This document shows positions 47,222 through 56,868 of a stretch of 64,000 nucleotides of DNA, one piece after another. The stretch is from Metallosphaera yellowstonensis MK1 (lineage in GTDB: Archaea; Thermoproteota; Thermoprotei_A; Sulfolobales; Sulfolobaceae): NCBI RefSeq assembly GCF_000243315.1, contig NZ_JH597761.1, forward strand, positions 831,656-895,655, written 5' to 3'. How positions within the stretch are numbered: position 1 is the first letter of the stretch; every line of letters starts with the position of its first letter. Below the pieces are notes generated by a model. It did no database searches. It was given only the letters and a program-made list of their open reading frames with translations, and had not been told where the DNA came from. The translations under genes and the position numbers were made by a program.

Positions 47222-48028
47222 TCACAGGCCAGTGCTTAGGCACTCCCCCTTCCATCTCCTATTGAGGCCCCTTATTATTATTTCCTTATATTGAGGGGAC
47301 GGGGGGCCCGAGTTTTCCTTAAAGTCGGAGAGGTAGGCTACAGCGAAGTACGTTTTTCCCTCCTGGTCCTGGACTTTGACCACTCTCCTTAGGTACTTTA
47401 TTATGTGCTCCTCTGCCTTGTCCAAGGAGTTGAGGGAGTCCTCGGTCAGCATGTAAATATAACCGCAGACCTTTCCCTCAGGATCCTCCTTCAGGTTGGC
47501 ACAAAGCCCGTACTTGCAGGGTATGTTAAAAATCAGCCTATATCCAGGGAGGATCGCATTGACTTCCCTCAGGACCTCTCTTACTCCCCTCTCCTCTAAC
47601 ACCTCATAATTAGTGTTCTCAGCATAGGCAAAATAGTTCGTTATCACCGGCATCCTTATCCATCGAGAATAATCTCCTCCGACTATGGGCTCCTTATCGC
47701 CAACATCTTGGTTATACCTGTAGAGAAAGACGTTGTCCAAGTAAAAACTCCGCTTCTCGTCGAAGTAAACCCTAGTTTGTTCCCTGACATAAAGATCGTC
47801 AGGCTCACCCTTGAAGTCCTCTATTTGATCCAGGATGGAGATCGTCCTCTCGTCGACCTCGTATACTTCTCCCCACACTCGGCCCTCTCCCTTAACTACA
47901 CCTGGATATCCTCCCAGGTTGAACATGTCGTACCCCTCTGCAAAGGCGAGCCCGACGAATCTGGCCCTCCTAAGGTAGTGGTGCAGCTCAAAGCCGTACC
48001 TTAAGCTCCCATAAACGAAGATGTACAT
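47222..48028 (-). CDS. Tandem gamma-glutamylcyclotransferase-like protein
   Basis: A 268-residue protein with two AIG2/GGCT-like domains in a row. The first begins MYIFVYGSLRYGFELHHYL with the YGSL substrate loop; the second begins NYFAYAENTNYEVLEERG and has an equivalent loop with YAEN instead of YGSL. GGCT proteins cleave gamma-glutamyl or modify lysine amines. The frame is open upstream to 48091, but ATG 48028 follows the neighbouring stop by five bases and gives the standard N-terminus. Fusion of two copies is unusual. Confidence 0.75.
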   Translation of the reverse strand: MYIFVYGSLRYGFELHHYLRRARFVGLAFAEGYDMFNLGGYPGVVKGEGRVWGEVYEVDERTISILDQIEDFKGEPDDLYVREQTRVYFDEKRSFYLDNVFLYRYNQDVGDKEPIVGGDYSRWIRMPVITNYFAYAENTNYEVLEERGVREVLREVNAILPGYRLIFNIPCKYGLCANLKEDPEGKVCGYIYMLTEDSLNSLDKAEEHIIKYLRRVVKVQDQEGKTYFAVAYLSDFKENSGPPSPQYKEIIIRGLNRRWKGECLSTGL

Positions 48029-48032
48029 GTTT

Positions 48033-48308
48033 TCAACCCTCGACAAATTGGAGCCAGAGCTCGAGTTCTTGAGGAGTAACGTCCTTAACAACCCGTCCGT
48101 TCTCCTTCACCTGAGCCCCCAGTACTTCGTATTCAGACTGTCCTCTCTTAAGCCTGATCTCCAGAGTTCTCAGTGTCTCAGAAGGAAGACCAGATGCCTC
48201 CTCAGCGGTAGGCGGATAGTAAATTAGGACCACACTGTCCTCATTCTCTACTAGACTGTATCTGCCTGATCCAGTCAGTCTCTCCACTGCCTCATACGAG
48301 AGCTTCAT
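48033..48308 (-). CDS. Small conserved unknown protein
   Basis: About 91 residues from ATG 48308 (MKLSYEAVERLTGSG); the frame extends to 48326 but this start avoids overlap into the NfeD-like gene. It is an alpha/beta protein rich in Glu, Leu and Arg with no metal or membrane motif. It lies between the GGCT-like gene and the NfeD-like gene in a tight three-gene cluster. Function unknown. Confidence 0.5.
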   Translation of the reverse strand: MKLSYEAVERLTGSGRYSLVENEDSVVLIYYPPTAEEASGLPSETLRTLEIRLKRGQSEYEVLGAQVKENGRVVKDVTPQELELWLQFVEG

Positions 48309-48693
48309 TAGCTTTCTTTTTAACAAAGAGCTTTAAATCTCTCATCTCCTCGACTACCACTTCTTCTCCGCTCTTTATATCCTCCAGACCCACTGCAACC
48401 CAATACTCCCCTTCAACTACTACGTAGCCAGTCTTGCCTTTGGGTATGTCATCCACTGCTCTCCCAACTTTTCCGCGATAGGTGAACAGATTCCTCTTCC
48501 TGGTCTTTGCGATTACGTATATCATCCTGTACGTTAGGAATCCTATTAGGGCCGCTGAGGGAACGTCAACTATGGGATCGTATATATAGCCGGTGGCAAT
48601 TAAGACTATAAGTACCACGATTATGATTATTACTGGAATGACGTAAGCATGTGCCACGAAAAAGTTTATTGTGCGGGACAATAAAAACATGTT
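48292..48693 (-). CDS. NfeD-like membrane protein
   Basis: About 134 residues from ATG 48693 (MFLLSRTINFF), with two N-terminal membrane helices (roughly 15-35 and 43-60) and a C-terminal OB-fold domain (GKVGRAVDDIPKGKTGYVVV to VEEMRDLKLFVKKK) of the NfeD type. NfeD proteins partner stomatins, but the stomatin gene is at 43014, 4.5 kb away. The frame is open to 48750; that start would overlap the divergent thermopsin-like gene more deeply. Confidence 0.65.
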   Translation of the reverse strand, partial: NMFLLSRTINFFVAHAYVIPVIIIIVVLIVLIATGYIYDPIVDVPSAALIGFLTYRMIYVIAKTRKRNLFTYRGKVGRAVDDIPKGKTGYVVVEGEYWVAVGLEDIKSGEEVVVEEMRDLKLFVKKKANEALV

Positions 48694-49984
48694 CATGAGA
48701 CTGGCGGGCATAGCCTTTTTACTCTTAATAGTCTTACCCTTGACCTCCACGGCACAGACTCTACCTCTCTCTCAGCCTGCCCTCTCTTTCCCCACAGGAG
48801 TGACCTTCTTCCCCCTCACCGGCACAATTTCAACCACCTTCGTCGAGGGACAGACCAACCTAACTTACCTCCACATTGGTGAGTCCTACATCTCCGGCCA
48901 ACCCTTCACTTACGGGAACGCATCGCTTCAGCTCAACGCCATGCTGAACGGATCTTTCTGGGCCCAGGACGTCATGTTGTTTCACCAAACCTCCAACGAT
49001 ACCTTCACTGTCACTTTGGTTATCAACTTCTGGAACTTGACTGGGCCTTTCACGGCACTACACTCCAATACCACTACGTTTAGGAACTTGGGCGTGTACT
49101 GTTATCAAGGCCCCACCTTCAACGTTACCTTACCGGTCTCGCTGGCGCTCTTCATGAACTCTTCTGGCGGATTAAGCTTCGGTTACTCCCTGAACGGGGA
49201 TAGGAAAGTATTCCTAACCCTGCCCTTTTCAGGTCAGTTCAGGTTAGGGGGCCTTTCAATTGCTGGCCTTCCCAACGATTTGGAGCTGGTTTGGGGAGGA
49301 CCTGGGGGAGGTAGTGTCGTGGACATGAGTGCAGTGGGTTTCGCTGAGCTCTACTTCCTCAATGCCACCAAGTTGAACATTGTCCCATCGGCCCTCTCAG
49401 TGGGTCTGGACACTGCAGAGTCGGCCTACGGCGTGGTCGTCACTCCAGACCTACAAGACATTAAGCTTCCCTTTGCATTGATTAACCGGGGAGTTAACTC
49501 ACCTTCTGTGCTCTGGCCCGTCCCTCCAACGATATCCACTGTGCAGAGGAACACGACCGTAAAGGTTACCCTGCAATACGGCAATTATACCTTCTCGAAT
49601 CAAGAGGTGGAGATCCTGGTTCCGCACGGACTGGGACTCAAGGAGGAGTACGTAGGTTTAACTAATTCCAGCGGCGAGGTAACGTTCTTTAACGTCACCC
49701 AACCCTTATATGTGGTCTATTTCCCCGGCAACTATTCGCTCTCCGAGTCTTATGCTGTCTCATCTCCACAATTGAACAAGCTCATCTCCTCTGTGTCCTC
49801 GGAGTTCAGGTCGTTAGTCGACTTTCTGAAAAGCTACAACTTCAGTAAGGCATTAAGTTCCGACTTCCAACACGTCAAGTATAAGCAACCTAAAACCGAG
49901 ACGAACTACCTCCTCCTGGAGGTCATAGCAGGGTTCTCCATTGGACTGATAGCCTCAGCAGTGTTCATAAGGAGAAGTTCATGA
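48671..49984 (+). CDS. Thermopsin-like secreted protein
   Basis: A 437-residue secreted and anchored protein. The signal peptide is FMRLAGIAFLLLIVLPL (about 8-24). The body shows the thermopsin (A5) family pieces ASLQLNAMLNGSFWAQDVM and ELVWGGPGGGSVVDMSA, with many N-glycosylation sites. A C-terminal helix (YLLLEVIAGFSIGLIASAVF) precedes basic residues and is probably a membrane anchor. Thermopsin proteins are acid proteases of the cell surface, but whether this one is active is unclear. One copy of the 16-bp motif lies inside it at 49482. Confidence 0.75.
   Translation: MRDNKNMFMRLAGIAFLLLIVLPLTSTAQTLPLSQPALSFPTGVTFFPLTGTISTTFVEGQTNLTYLHIGESYISGQPFTYGNASLQLNAMLNGSFWAQDVMLFHQTSNDTFTVTLVINFWNLTGPFTALHSNTTTFRNLGVYCYQGPTFNVTLPVSLALFMNSSGGLSFGYSLNGDRKVFLTLPFSGQFRLGGLSIAGLPNDLELVWGGPGGGSVVDMSAVGFAELYFLNATKLNIVPSALSVGLDTAESAYGVVVTPDLQDIKLPFALINRGVNSPSVLWPVPPTISTVQRNTTVKVTLQYGNYTFSNQEVEILVPHGLGLKEEYVGLTNSSGEVTFFNVTQPLYVVYFPGNYSLSESYAVSSPQLNKLISSVSSEFRSLVDFLKSYNFSKALSSDFQHVKYKQPKTETNYLLLEVIAGFSIGLIASAVFIRRSS
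49482..49497. repeat. 16-bp motif TTAACCGGGGAGTTAA (copy 4 of 4), inside a gene
   Basis: The same 16 bases occur inside the thermopsin-like gene, where they encode part of LINRGVN. Its presence in coding sequence argues against a simple terminator role for the motif. Confidence 0.6.
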
Positions 49985-50422
49985 GAGCGTCACGTGAACG
50001 TGTCGAAGACGTGATGCTATGGGGTTTGGGCTACATAGGATTTCATTCTTACCATTTGCTGGAGTTTAATTCTTAACTAAACTCGCGTAATCTGTCCCAA
50101 ACTCTTCCAAATCCCTCTTCAACTCTTCATCTATCCTGTTCAGAGATTATCGTGAAGTCCGTGTTGTTTACTTTCGTGTGCTCTGTGGGACCGTTCAATT
50201 TTCTTAGACGTTTAGTCCAGTGAATCTTCTTAAATTCAAAATCCAGTGTCTAATTAAAAGTAAGTTTCACGTCTTTTCCGTTAAAATTGAAGTATCCCAC
50301 AAATCAACTTCAACGTAAACAATTAAGGTTTATGCCACGTTTAAAAAGCCTCAGGGGCCTGATAAAGGCGGGCCTCATCCGGGCTGAGGATAACTCAAGG
50401 GTAGACCGTGGTTAATAAACCA
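49985..50422. mobile_element. Gene-free region with transposon scar
   Basis: Near 50019-50060, minus strand, the sequence GAAATCCTATGTAGCCCAAACCCC matches the TnpB-element right-end pattern with changes, and just beyond lies a frame reading LNRIDEELKRDLEEFGTDYASLVKN, similar in LKRDLE to a fragment left of the stomatin gene. The rest, 50150-50422, is A/T-rich and has no supported gene. It abuts the third, decayed IS copy. Confidence 0.4.
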
Positions 50423-51423
50423 CAGCAGTTATGGAACGGGAGGAGCAGGAAGGTTAACTGGCACTGATCCTCATGGTCCTGGTAGGTGGGAGGGCCAGCG
50501 TGAGGAACGCGGCCGAGACGTTCGGGTTGGACTACTCAAACCTGCTGGGGGCGTTGGGAGAACTCGACGACGCGCGGAGGGACTGGAGGTCCTGTCAGGC
50601 TCGTGAAGGGTCAGGTAGCCGTCATCATAGACGACACCGTGGACCACAAGGAGTACTCCAGGGGAAGGACGTGAGCCCCTGAGAACCACTGGATCTACTG
50701 CCACACCCACGGGAGGTTCGAGAGGGCCAGGCTCCTCACGGTCGCCATAGTGGACCTCTCCACGGGCAGGACGTTCATGGTGAGAGCTTTCCCCTACGCC
50801 GTGAGGAAGATGTTGGATTTGTGAGGGTCGCCGAGTTTAAGACCAAGATCGAGGTGGCCGGATGTTGGACGTGCTCAAGGGGCGCTTCCGGTAGCCAGGG
50901 TCGTCTTCGACTCCAGTACTGTCCGAGAAGCTCGTGACGGACAACGTGGTGTCGGAGCTCAGGTCCAACCGAGCTCAGGGTCGAGTCGGCCCAGGGGACC
51001 CTCGAGGAGGTGGAGGGACACCTCCCAGTGGGATATCCCCCGGAGTCTACTTCGCCGACCTGACCCTGGGAGACCGAGCGATTACGGTGAAGTTGCTAGT
51101 CCGGGAACGTAAACGTGACTCCATGACACACGCCAGGTACCTCTACACGACCGACCCCTCGCTCAGCGAGGAGGAGATCGAGGAGGCCTGTCGTGTGGGA
51201 GATCGAGGAGCTCCACAGGGACGTCAAGGCCCTGGGACTCCTCATTCTGGAGGAGGCTTCAGGGCCACCTCACGATCTTCACCGTCAACAACGTCGTCAG
51301 GGAGCTGGTGGGGGAGCCGAACCTGAGGAGCGTGGAGGCGTTCCTCAGGTTCTCGAACGTCATTTAGGCTGACCACCCAGGCTGATGAAAATCTTTAAGT
51401 TACGTTAAAGTCCATAACTGATG
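50423..51423 (+). mobile_element. Decayed ISC1217-like element, copy 3
   Basis: A plus-strand relative of the intact IS at 7789, about 1.0 kb. The left end CAGCAGTTATGGA (from 50423) is joined directly to sequence that in the intact copy starts near transposase residue 30, so about 150-200 bases near the left are missing. The right end TCCATAACTG (51411-51420) keeps 10 of 14 bases. The transposase is broken by many frameshifts and a stop after about 70 residues. It cannot be functional. Both decayed copies share some changes against the intact one. Confidence 0.85.
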
Positions 51424-51446
51424 TCGTTTAGATGAATGTAGACCTT

Positions 51447-51806
51447 TCACTCGACTTCCGTTATCATTCCTACCCAACCTTCTTGGTCATACATGATGTA
51501 CTGCACTCTCATGGTGAGTCTCTTTGTACCCGATTTAGTCTTTACTTTCAACTGGTAGTCAAAGTAGTAGATGTTGCCGTCGGTCTCTACCTCAGCCTTC
51601 TTGGGAAACTCGATGTCGTAGTCGTATTTCTCTGAGATCTCCTGAATCTTTGCCGTAAGTCTCGTAATAATATCCTTAACCGAGTCTCCGTAGATCGGTT
51701 CAAAGGTTATTGCCCTCAGTTCTTCCTTGAACGCAGATATACTTTCACTTATCTTTATTCTTCTCGCCTTTCCTTTGGTCTTAGCATCCACGGATAACAC
51801 TTCCAC
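51447..51806 (-). CDS. Unknown conserved protein, 119 residues
   Basis: Not recognised. It reads as a small alpha/beta protein with a basic N-terminus (AKTKGKARRIKI), a central helix (ISAFKEELRAI) and a C-terminal beta-rich half with two Tyr-rich strands (GNIYYFDYQLKVKTKS). No metal, nucleotide or membrane motif. It is flanked by two transposon relics and may be a survivor of an accessory region. Confidence 0.5.
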   Translation of the reverse strand: MEVLSVDAKTKGKARRIKISESISAFKEELRAITFEPIYGDSVKDIITRLTAKIQEISEKYDYDIEFPKKAEVETDGNIYYFDYQLKVKTKSGTKRLTMRVQYIMYDQEGWVGMITEVE

Positions 51807-51906
51807 ATACTGGATTATAAAGTATGGGAGTCCAATGGAAAGCCGTTGACAACAGTCTCAGACAAACCGTGAAGTTTATACTCTTTATATGTAAGTTTAA
51901 TTGTAA

Positions 51907-52464
51907 TGCTGAAACCTAAGGAAGTGTGCCAAAACTGGGAATATCCTACCGCACGTTGCAGAGCTACGTTAAGAAAGGTTGCATTAAACCTGTACTAGAG
52001 ACCGGGAAGTGGAGGTTCGGGGAGGACGTGGAAAAGTTGATGGGGATAGTGAGGAAGAGGAAAGTGGTATTATACGCTGGAGTGTCATCGCGAAAGGACG
52101 AGTTGGCAAAGCAAGTTAAGTACCTCGAGGAGAACGTTAAGGACCACGAGCAGGTCATCACGGACGTGGGACCTTCATTGAACGTGAAGAGGAGGGGGTT
52201 CCTCAACTGAGGATGATAGTAAACAACGAAGTGTCGAAAGCCGTAGCCTACCCGGACAAACTGGTGAGGTTCGGTTTCGAGATGGTAGAGGAGGTATGCA
52301 GAGCGCACAGTTGTGAAATAGTAGTGTTGAACAAGGAGGACAGGACAACAGGACAAGAGTTGATAGACTTAATTTCCATCTTGGTCTCATTCGGGAAACT
52401 GTACGGTATGGGGAGTCGTGAGTACGAGAAGGTGAGGAAGTGTGCCGAGGAAATTAAGGCGTAG
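51907..52464 (+). pseudogene. IS607 TnpA-like serine recombinase, frameshifted
   Basis: Reconstructed reading: MLKPKEVC (51907), then a one-base deletion in an A-run near 51932, KLGISYRTLQSYVKKGCIKP, the catalytic RKVVLYAGVSSRKDELAKQVKYLEE with the serine-recombinase nucleophile in YAGVSS, then a break near 52207 and the C-terminal MIVNNEVSKAVAYPDKLVRFGF and LIDLISILVSFGKLYG parts. The two frame breaks and small in-frame gaps make it non-functional. Confidence 0.8.
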
Positions 52465-52750
52465 GAGCTTTACACCAAAGGAAGAGTACGTTTACCTTAC
52501 ACACTCCATAAAGAACGACAAGGAGGAGGAGAGCAGGGTACTGCTGGAGAACTACAAAGTCCTTTTGCAGGATGCATTAGACCGGTTGTGGGATGGAGTG
52601 CAAGTTAAAAGAAAGGAGGGTTAAGAGGGGTAAGAAAGTCATCACGAAGGTCAAGATAACCCTCCCCGAGAAGAAGGGAGTGTACAAGGTGTTGAGGGAC
52701 GAGCTGGAGGAGGTCAACGTTCTTGCCTCACACTACGTTGACAAGGCCAT
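52442..52750 (+). pseudogene. TnpB N-terminal fragment
   Basis: A frame reading MPRKLRRRSFTPKEEYVYLTHSIKN, then after a frame break KVITKVKITLPEKKGVYKVLRDELEEVNVLASHYVDKAINDA. This is the N-terminal, guide-RNA-binding side of a TnpB-like RNA-guided nuclease; the RuvC-like catalytic part is missing. It overlaps the TnpA pseudogene by 23 bases, as in intact IS607 elements. Confidence 0.6.
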
Positions 52751-52863
52751 AAACGACGCTCAATGTTGAGGAGTTGGAGGAGGGCTGAAAAAGGACGAGT
52801 GTCGTTGAGGAAACCTAGGGCTGAGGGTAGATATCATATGAAAACCTATGGAACTTGAACCCC

Positions 52864-54219
52864 TCAGGAGATGTAATATTCTTCAACGATTCTTCGGACC
52901 TTCCATCCCTCGCTCTCTAGCCATTCGAGTCCCTTCTCTAGATCACCTCTCACGATTCTAACGTTATCTGGAAAGTTCACTACGCTAAGTCTTGCTTCCA
53001 TGTCAGATATGTCCTCATGTATAGACACTGAGATATTTTCCAGCTTAGTTCCAAAACCAAATAGCGATCTCGCCCTACCTGAATACCTCTGCGGGGATAG
53101 AACTTGGGTCATACCATACTCGTCCTTGACGACTAAGAAGGGAATTATAACCTCAAGTTTCTCGTCGGCGAATATTGTTCTCCTCCCAAGAGAGGCCAAC
53201 TGATCGAGCTCGGCCTCTTTACTTTGCTTTAGCGAGAGGAGTTCCGTCCTTATCCTCTCAACCCCGTCCCTTAAGGCCTGTATCCTTTCGTCCACTTTTT
53301 CCAGTTCTCTCTTTTCAGCCTCTTCGAGCCTTCTGATCCTTTCCATGTAACTCCTCACTTCGGCTCTATAACTTTCTAACAGGGAATTTATCTGGGTGTC
53401 GATCTCCCTAATTACCCTGTTCTTACTCTCCACGAAGGCCCTAATTTGTTTCTCTGACACCAGACCTGCCTCCGCGTCTAGTTGTGTCTTGCTCAGTATC
53501 CCGTAAATCTCAGCTAGCTTAGGGGCGTATTCCATGAGTTTCTTCTTGACTTCCTCATAGGCTTGCGGTTTTTTAGCCTTGAGGAGATCCTCCAACTTCT
53601 GCCTTTCTCCGTCTATTTCATACCTATACTTGGCCTCTATCCTCTGCCTCTCCTCCGCCAATTTCCCTATGAACATCTCAGAGATAGTAACCAAACGTCT
53701 AACGTACTCGTCGATCCTCGCTATTTCAGCGGATACTGTCTGTTGGATCTTTTTCCATTCCTCCATTTCAAGTGAGGCCCTCTCCTCTGTGAACCGTCTA
53801 TCCAGGGGGATTAAGTTGAGGGATAGAGAGACGTTTTTAATTAAGGGCGTTAAATCCTTCTCCACTAGTCCCTTGAGCCTAAAGTTCTCTTTTCCCCTGA
53901 GTTCTCCCCAACTTATTGAGGTCATGGAGCCCAGGAATTCCTCTGGGGATCCGAGTTGCGATAGTTTGTCCAGAAACAGAGAATAGTTTTGTAGTATACC
54001 TCTATTTATTGAGGTTTCGATGGTACCACTCTCGTCAAATATCAAGTACGCCCCGGTCTCCTCTACTCTGAGGAGGAGTAGAGGCCACCCAACTAGACTC
54101 ATTGAGGTTACCCTAACCTTCTTGGATAAGGCCTTGGCCACAACTACGGCTAATTGTCTCTCAGGGGAAAGGGCTGAGTTGTTGGAATCCACAGCCAACG
54201 CTGAGTATACCGTTTTCAT
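52864..54219 (-). CDS. Long coiled-coil protein of unknown function
   Basis: A 451-residue protein with a globular N-terminus (1-130), a long coiled-coil region (about 150-345) of Glu/Lys/Arg/Leu heptads and a C-terminal globular part (about 355-451). No ATPase motif is present, so it is not an SMC or Rad50 protein. A weak TATA region lies before ATG 54219. The neighbour at 54304 is on the same strand and also unknown. I do not recognise the family; it looks Sulfolobales-specific. Confidence 0.6.
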   Translation of the reverse strand: MKTVYSALAVDSNNSALSPERQLAVVVAKALSKKVRVTSMSLVGWPLLLLRVEETGAYLIFDESGTIETSINRGILQNYSLFLDKLSQLGSPEEFLGSMTSISWGELRGKENFRLKGLVEKDLTPLIKNVSLSLNLIPLDRRFTEERASLEMEEWKKIQQTVSAEIARIDEYVRRLVTISEMFIGKLAEERQRIEAKYRYEIDGERQKLEDLLKAKKPQAYEEVKKKLMEYAPKLAEIYGILSKTQLDAEAGLVSEKQIRAFVESKNRVIREIDTQINSLLESYRAEVRSYMERIRRLEEAEKRELEKVDERIQALRDGVERIRTELLSLKQSKEAELDQLASLGRRTIFADEKLEVIIPFLVVKDEYGMTQVLSPQRYSGRARSLFGFGTKLENISVSIHEDISDMEARLSVVNFPDNVRIVRGDLEKGLEWLESEGWKVRRIVEEYYIS

Positions 54220-54303
54220 GAGTGTTGATAATGTATACCTGGAAGGTAATTAATTAATCTCCAGTAAACAGGGAGCAGATAACGTGAATGGAGGGCCACA
54301 GTT

Positions 54304-55101
54304 TCACTTGAGGTAATTGGAGACCTCCCTCACAGCCTCTATTATCCTCAGGAGTTCCCTACCGAACTGGTCGGTCTCCCCCTTAAGCGCCCTCTCTCCC
54401 TCCTCCACTAACTTCGCTATTCCTCCCCTTATTCCGTAATCCAATATGGCCCGGTCTATATATCCGGTCCTTTGGCCCACTATGTAGAAGATTTCTACTC
54501 TCTTGGAGTTAATAAACTCCTCCAATTTCTCTGAGAGCATGAGGGCCCTCAGGGAGTCCTTCCTTGAGATCGTCCTAGCCCATGGCCGCTCCTTCCTGAG
54601 GTTTTCCATCACGTCGCTCTCATAGGCCATATCGGTGAGGTACGTGAGTGGATCTGCGCTGTCTTCTTCTCTTCTCTTCTTAACTAAGTCGTTTATGAAC
54701 GAAAAGAAGTCTTGAGTGATCCTGACCTCGCCCATCTCTGGAAATGGATAAAGGGATTTAACTTCAGCTTCCCTCTTGATCAGGCTAAAGGTTTCCCTCA
54801 CGTGATCCCTGATCTTCTGTTCCTGGAGAGGTTTGTTTTCCAGTACAGATGAGGTTCCGAGGATCGACACTACGTCTAAGGTAATCAGTACCTGGACGGC
54901 CTCGTTGTACCCCTTGTCTCCAAGCTTTGGAAAATGTTTAGAAGCTTTGAGATAATAACTAGGCCAGTCGTGTAGTTTATACATAGTGGGCGGCTTAGCG
55001 TAGTACAGCCTCATGAAGTAGCCCCCATTTAACCTCCTATATGCATATATCGCCTTCTCCCTATCCACTCCCATCCTTTCAGCCAGTGCTATGTAGTCCA
55101 C
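54304..55101 (-). CDS. Unknown helical protein, 265 residues
   Basis: Not recognised. It is predicted mostly helical, with a YKLHDWPSYYLKASKHFP segment early and a basic RKERPWARTISRKDSLRALML stretch near the middle. No cysteine cluster, nucleotide loop or membrane helix is evident. An 84-base gap to the coiled-coil gene on the same strand suggests they may be expressed together, a link that is inference only. Confidence 0.5.
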   Translation of the reverse strand: MDYIALAERMGVDREKAIYAYRRLNGGYFMRLYYAKPPTMYKLHDWPSYYLKASKHFPKLGDKGYNEAVQVLITLDVVSILGTSSVLENKPLQEQKIRDHVRETFSLIKREAEVKSLYPFPEMGEVRITQDFFSFINDLVKKRREEDSADPLTYLTDMAYESDVMENLRKERPWARTISRKDSLRALMLSEKLEEFINSKRVEIFYIVGQRTGYIDRAILDYGIRGGIAKLVEEGERALKGETDQFGRELLRIIEAVREVSNYLK

Positions 55102-55168
55102 TGGAGTACACCTTGTGATCTGTCCAGAATTAGAGTTTGGTTTAAAAAAAGAGTGGTGTTTTCACGAT

Positions 55169-56257
<1,089 letters not shown>

Positions 56258-56306
56258 TTAGCACTTGTAGAATATAAACTTACTTTTACCGTTTAAGTTC
56301 TACAGT

Positions 56307-56828
56307 TTAGACTCCTAAAGAAATAAAAGATGATTCTATAAACCCACTTATTGTAAGTATTATCGCAACTACACCTACAACTATCAGGTAGGTGTTGAGT
56401 TCCCTCCTCCATGAACCGTCCAGAATAGCCTTAGTCATGAAGAAACTCTCGGTCATCATGGCCGTATAGGATATGAACTCCAACCAAAAGAAGGGTAGAA
56501 AGGCCTCAATTCCAGGCAAGACTACACCTGGCACTCCCCTGTAGGAACCTATGGCCGAGAAGGCGTAACCGGTATCTGCCAATATGAAGAGCCCCACAGG
56601 GATCCCGATGAAGGGGAATGACATGAATAGGGACAGGAAGAAGTTGTGCCCAGCGATGGAGGTGCCCATGCCCACTATTCCTTGGTTACTTGAGACTGTG
56701 GAGTTCAAAGAGTTCAGTATCTGCTGCCCCATTTGGGGATTGGTCGGTATAGCTGACACAGCAAAGAGGACTGTTACATTGACCACCAGCAGAATGAAAT
56801 ATAACTTGACTCTCTCCTGAGATACCAT
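56307..56828 (-). CDS. SpoIIM-like integral membrane protein
   Basis: A 173-residue protein with about four membrane helices (roughly 9-26, 62-85, 100-122 and 145-168), a short N-terminal loop and a final GFIESSFISLGV. The overall pattern recalls the stage II sporulation protein M (DUF95) family, widespread in archaea with no known function. It lies 64 bases upstream of mcr on the same strand. Identification is tentative. Confidence 0.5.
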   Translation of the reverse strand: MVSQERVKLYFILLVVNVTVLFAVSAIPTNPQMGQQILNSLNSTVSSNQGIVGMGTSIAGHNFFLSLFMSFPFIGIPVGLFILADTGYAFSAIGSYRGVPGVVLPGIEAFLPFFWLEFISYTAMMTESFFMTKAILDGSWRRELNTYLIVVGVVAIILTISGFIESSFISLGV

Positions 56829-56868
56829 AACTTCTCTATGGTCAACTGGGGAAAAAAGGATTATCGAA

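Larger units (their letters stand above)
51835..52862 (+). mobile_element. Decayed IS607-type element (tnpA recombinase plus tnpB fragment)
   Basis: The left end region at 51838 (AAAGCCGTTGACAACAGTC) resembles the TnpB 3-prime remnant at 46885 and 59740. From ATG 51907 a serine recombinase of the IS607 kind follows (MerR-like helix, then RKVVLYAGVSSRKDELAKQ); it has a one-base loss near 51932 and a second frame break near 52207, then continues to 52464. A TnpB fragment covers 52442 to about 52750. The right end at 52790-52862 is GGGCTGAG, then ATGAAAACCTATGG and CCCCT, matching the scars elsewhere. The element is dead. Confidence 0.8.
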
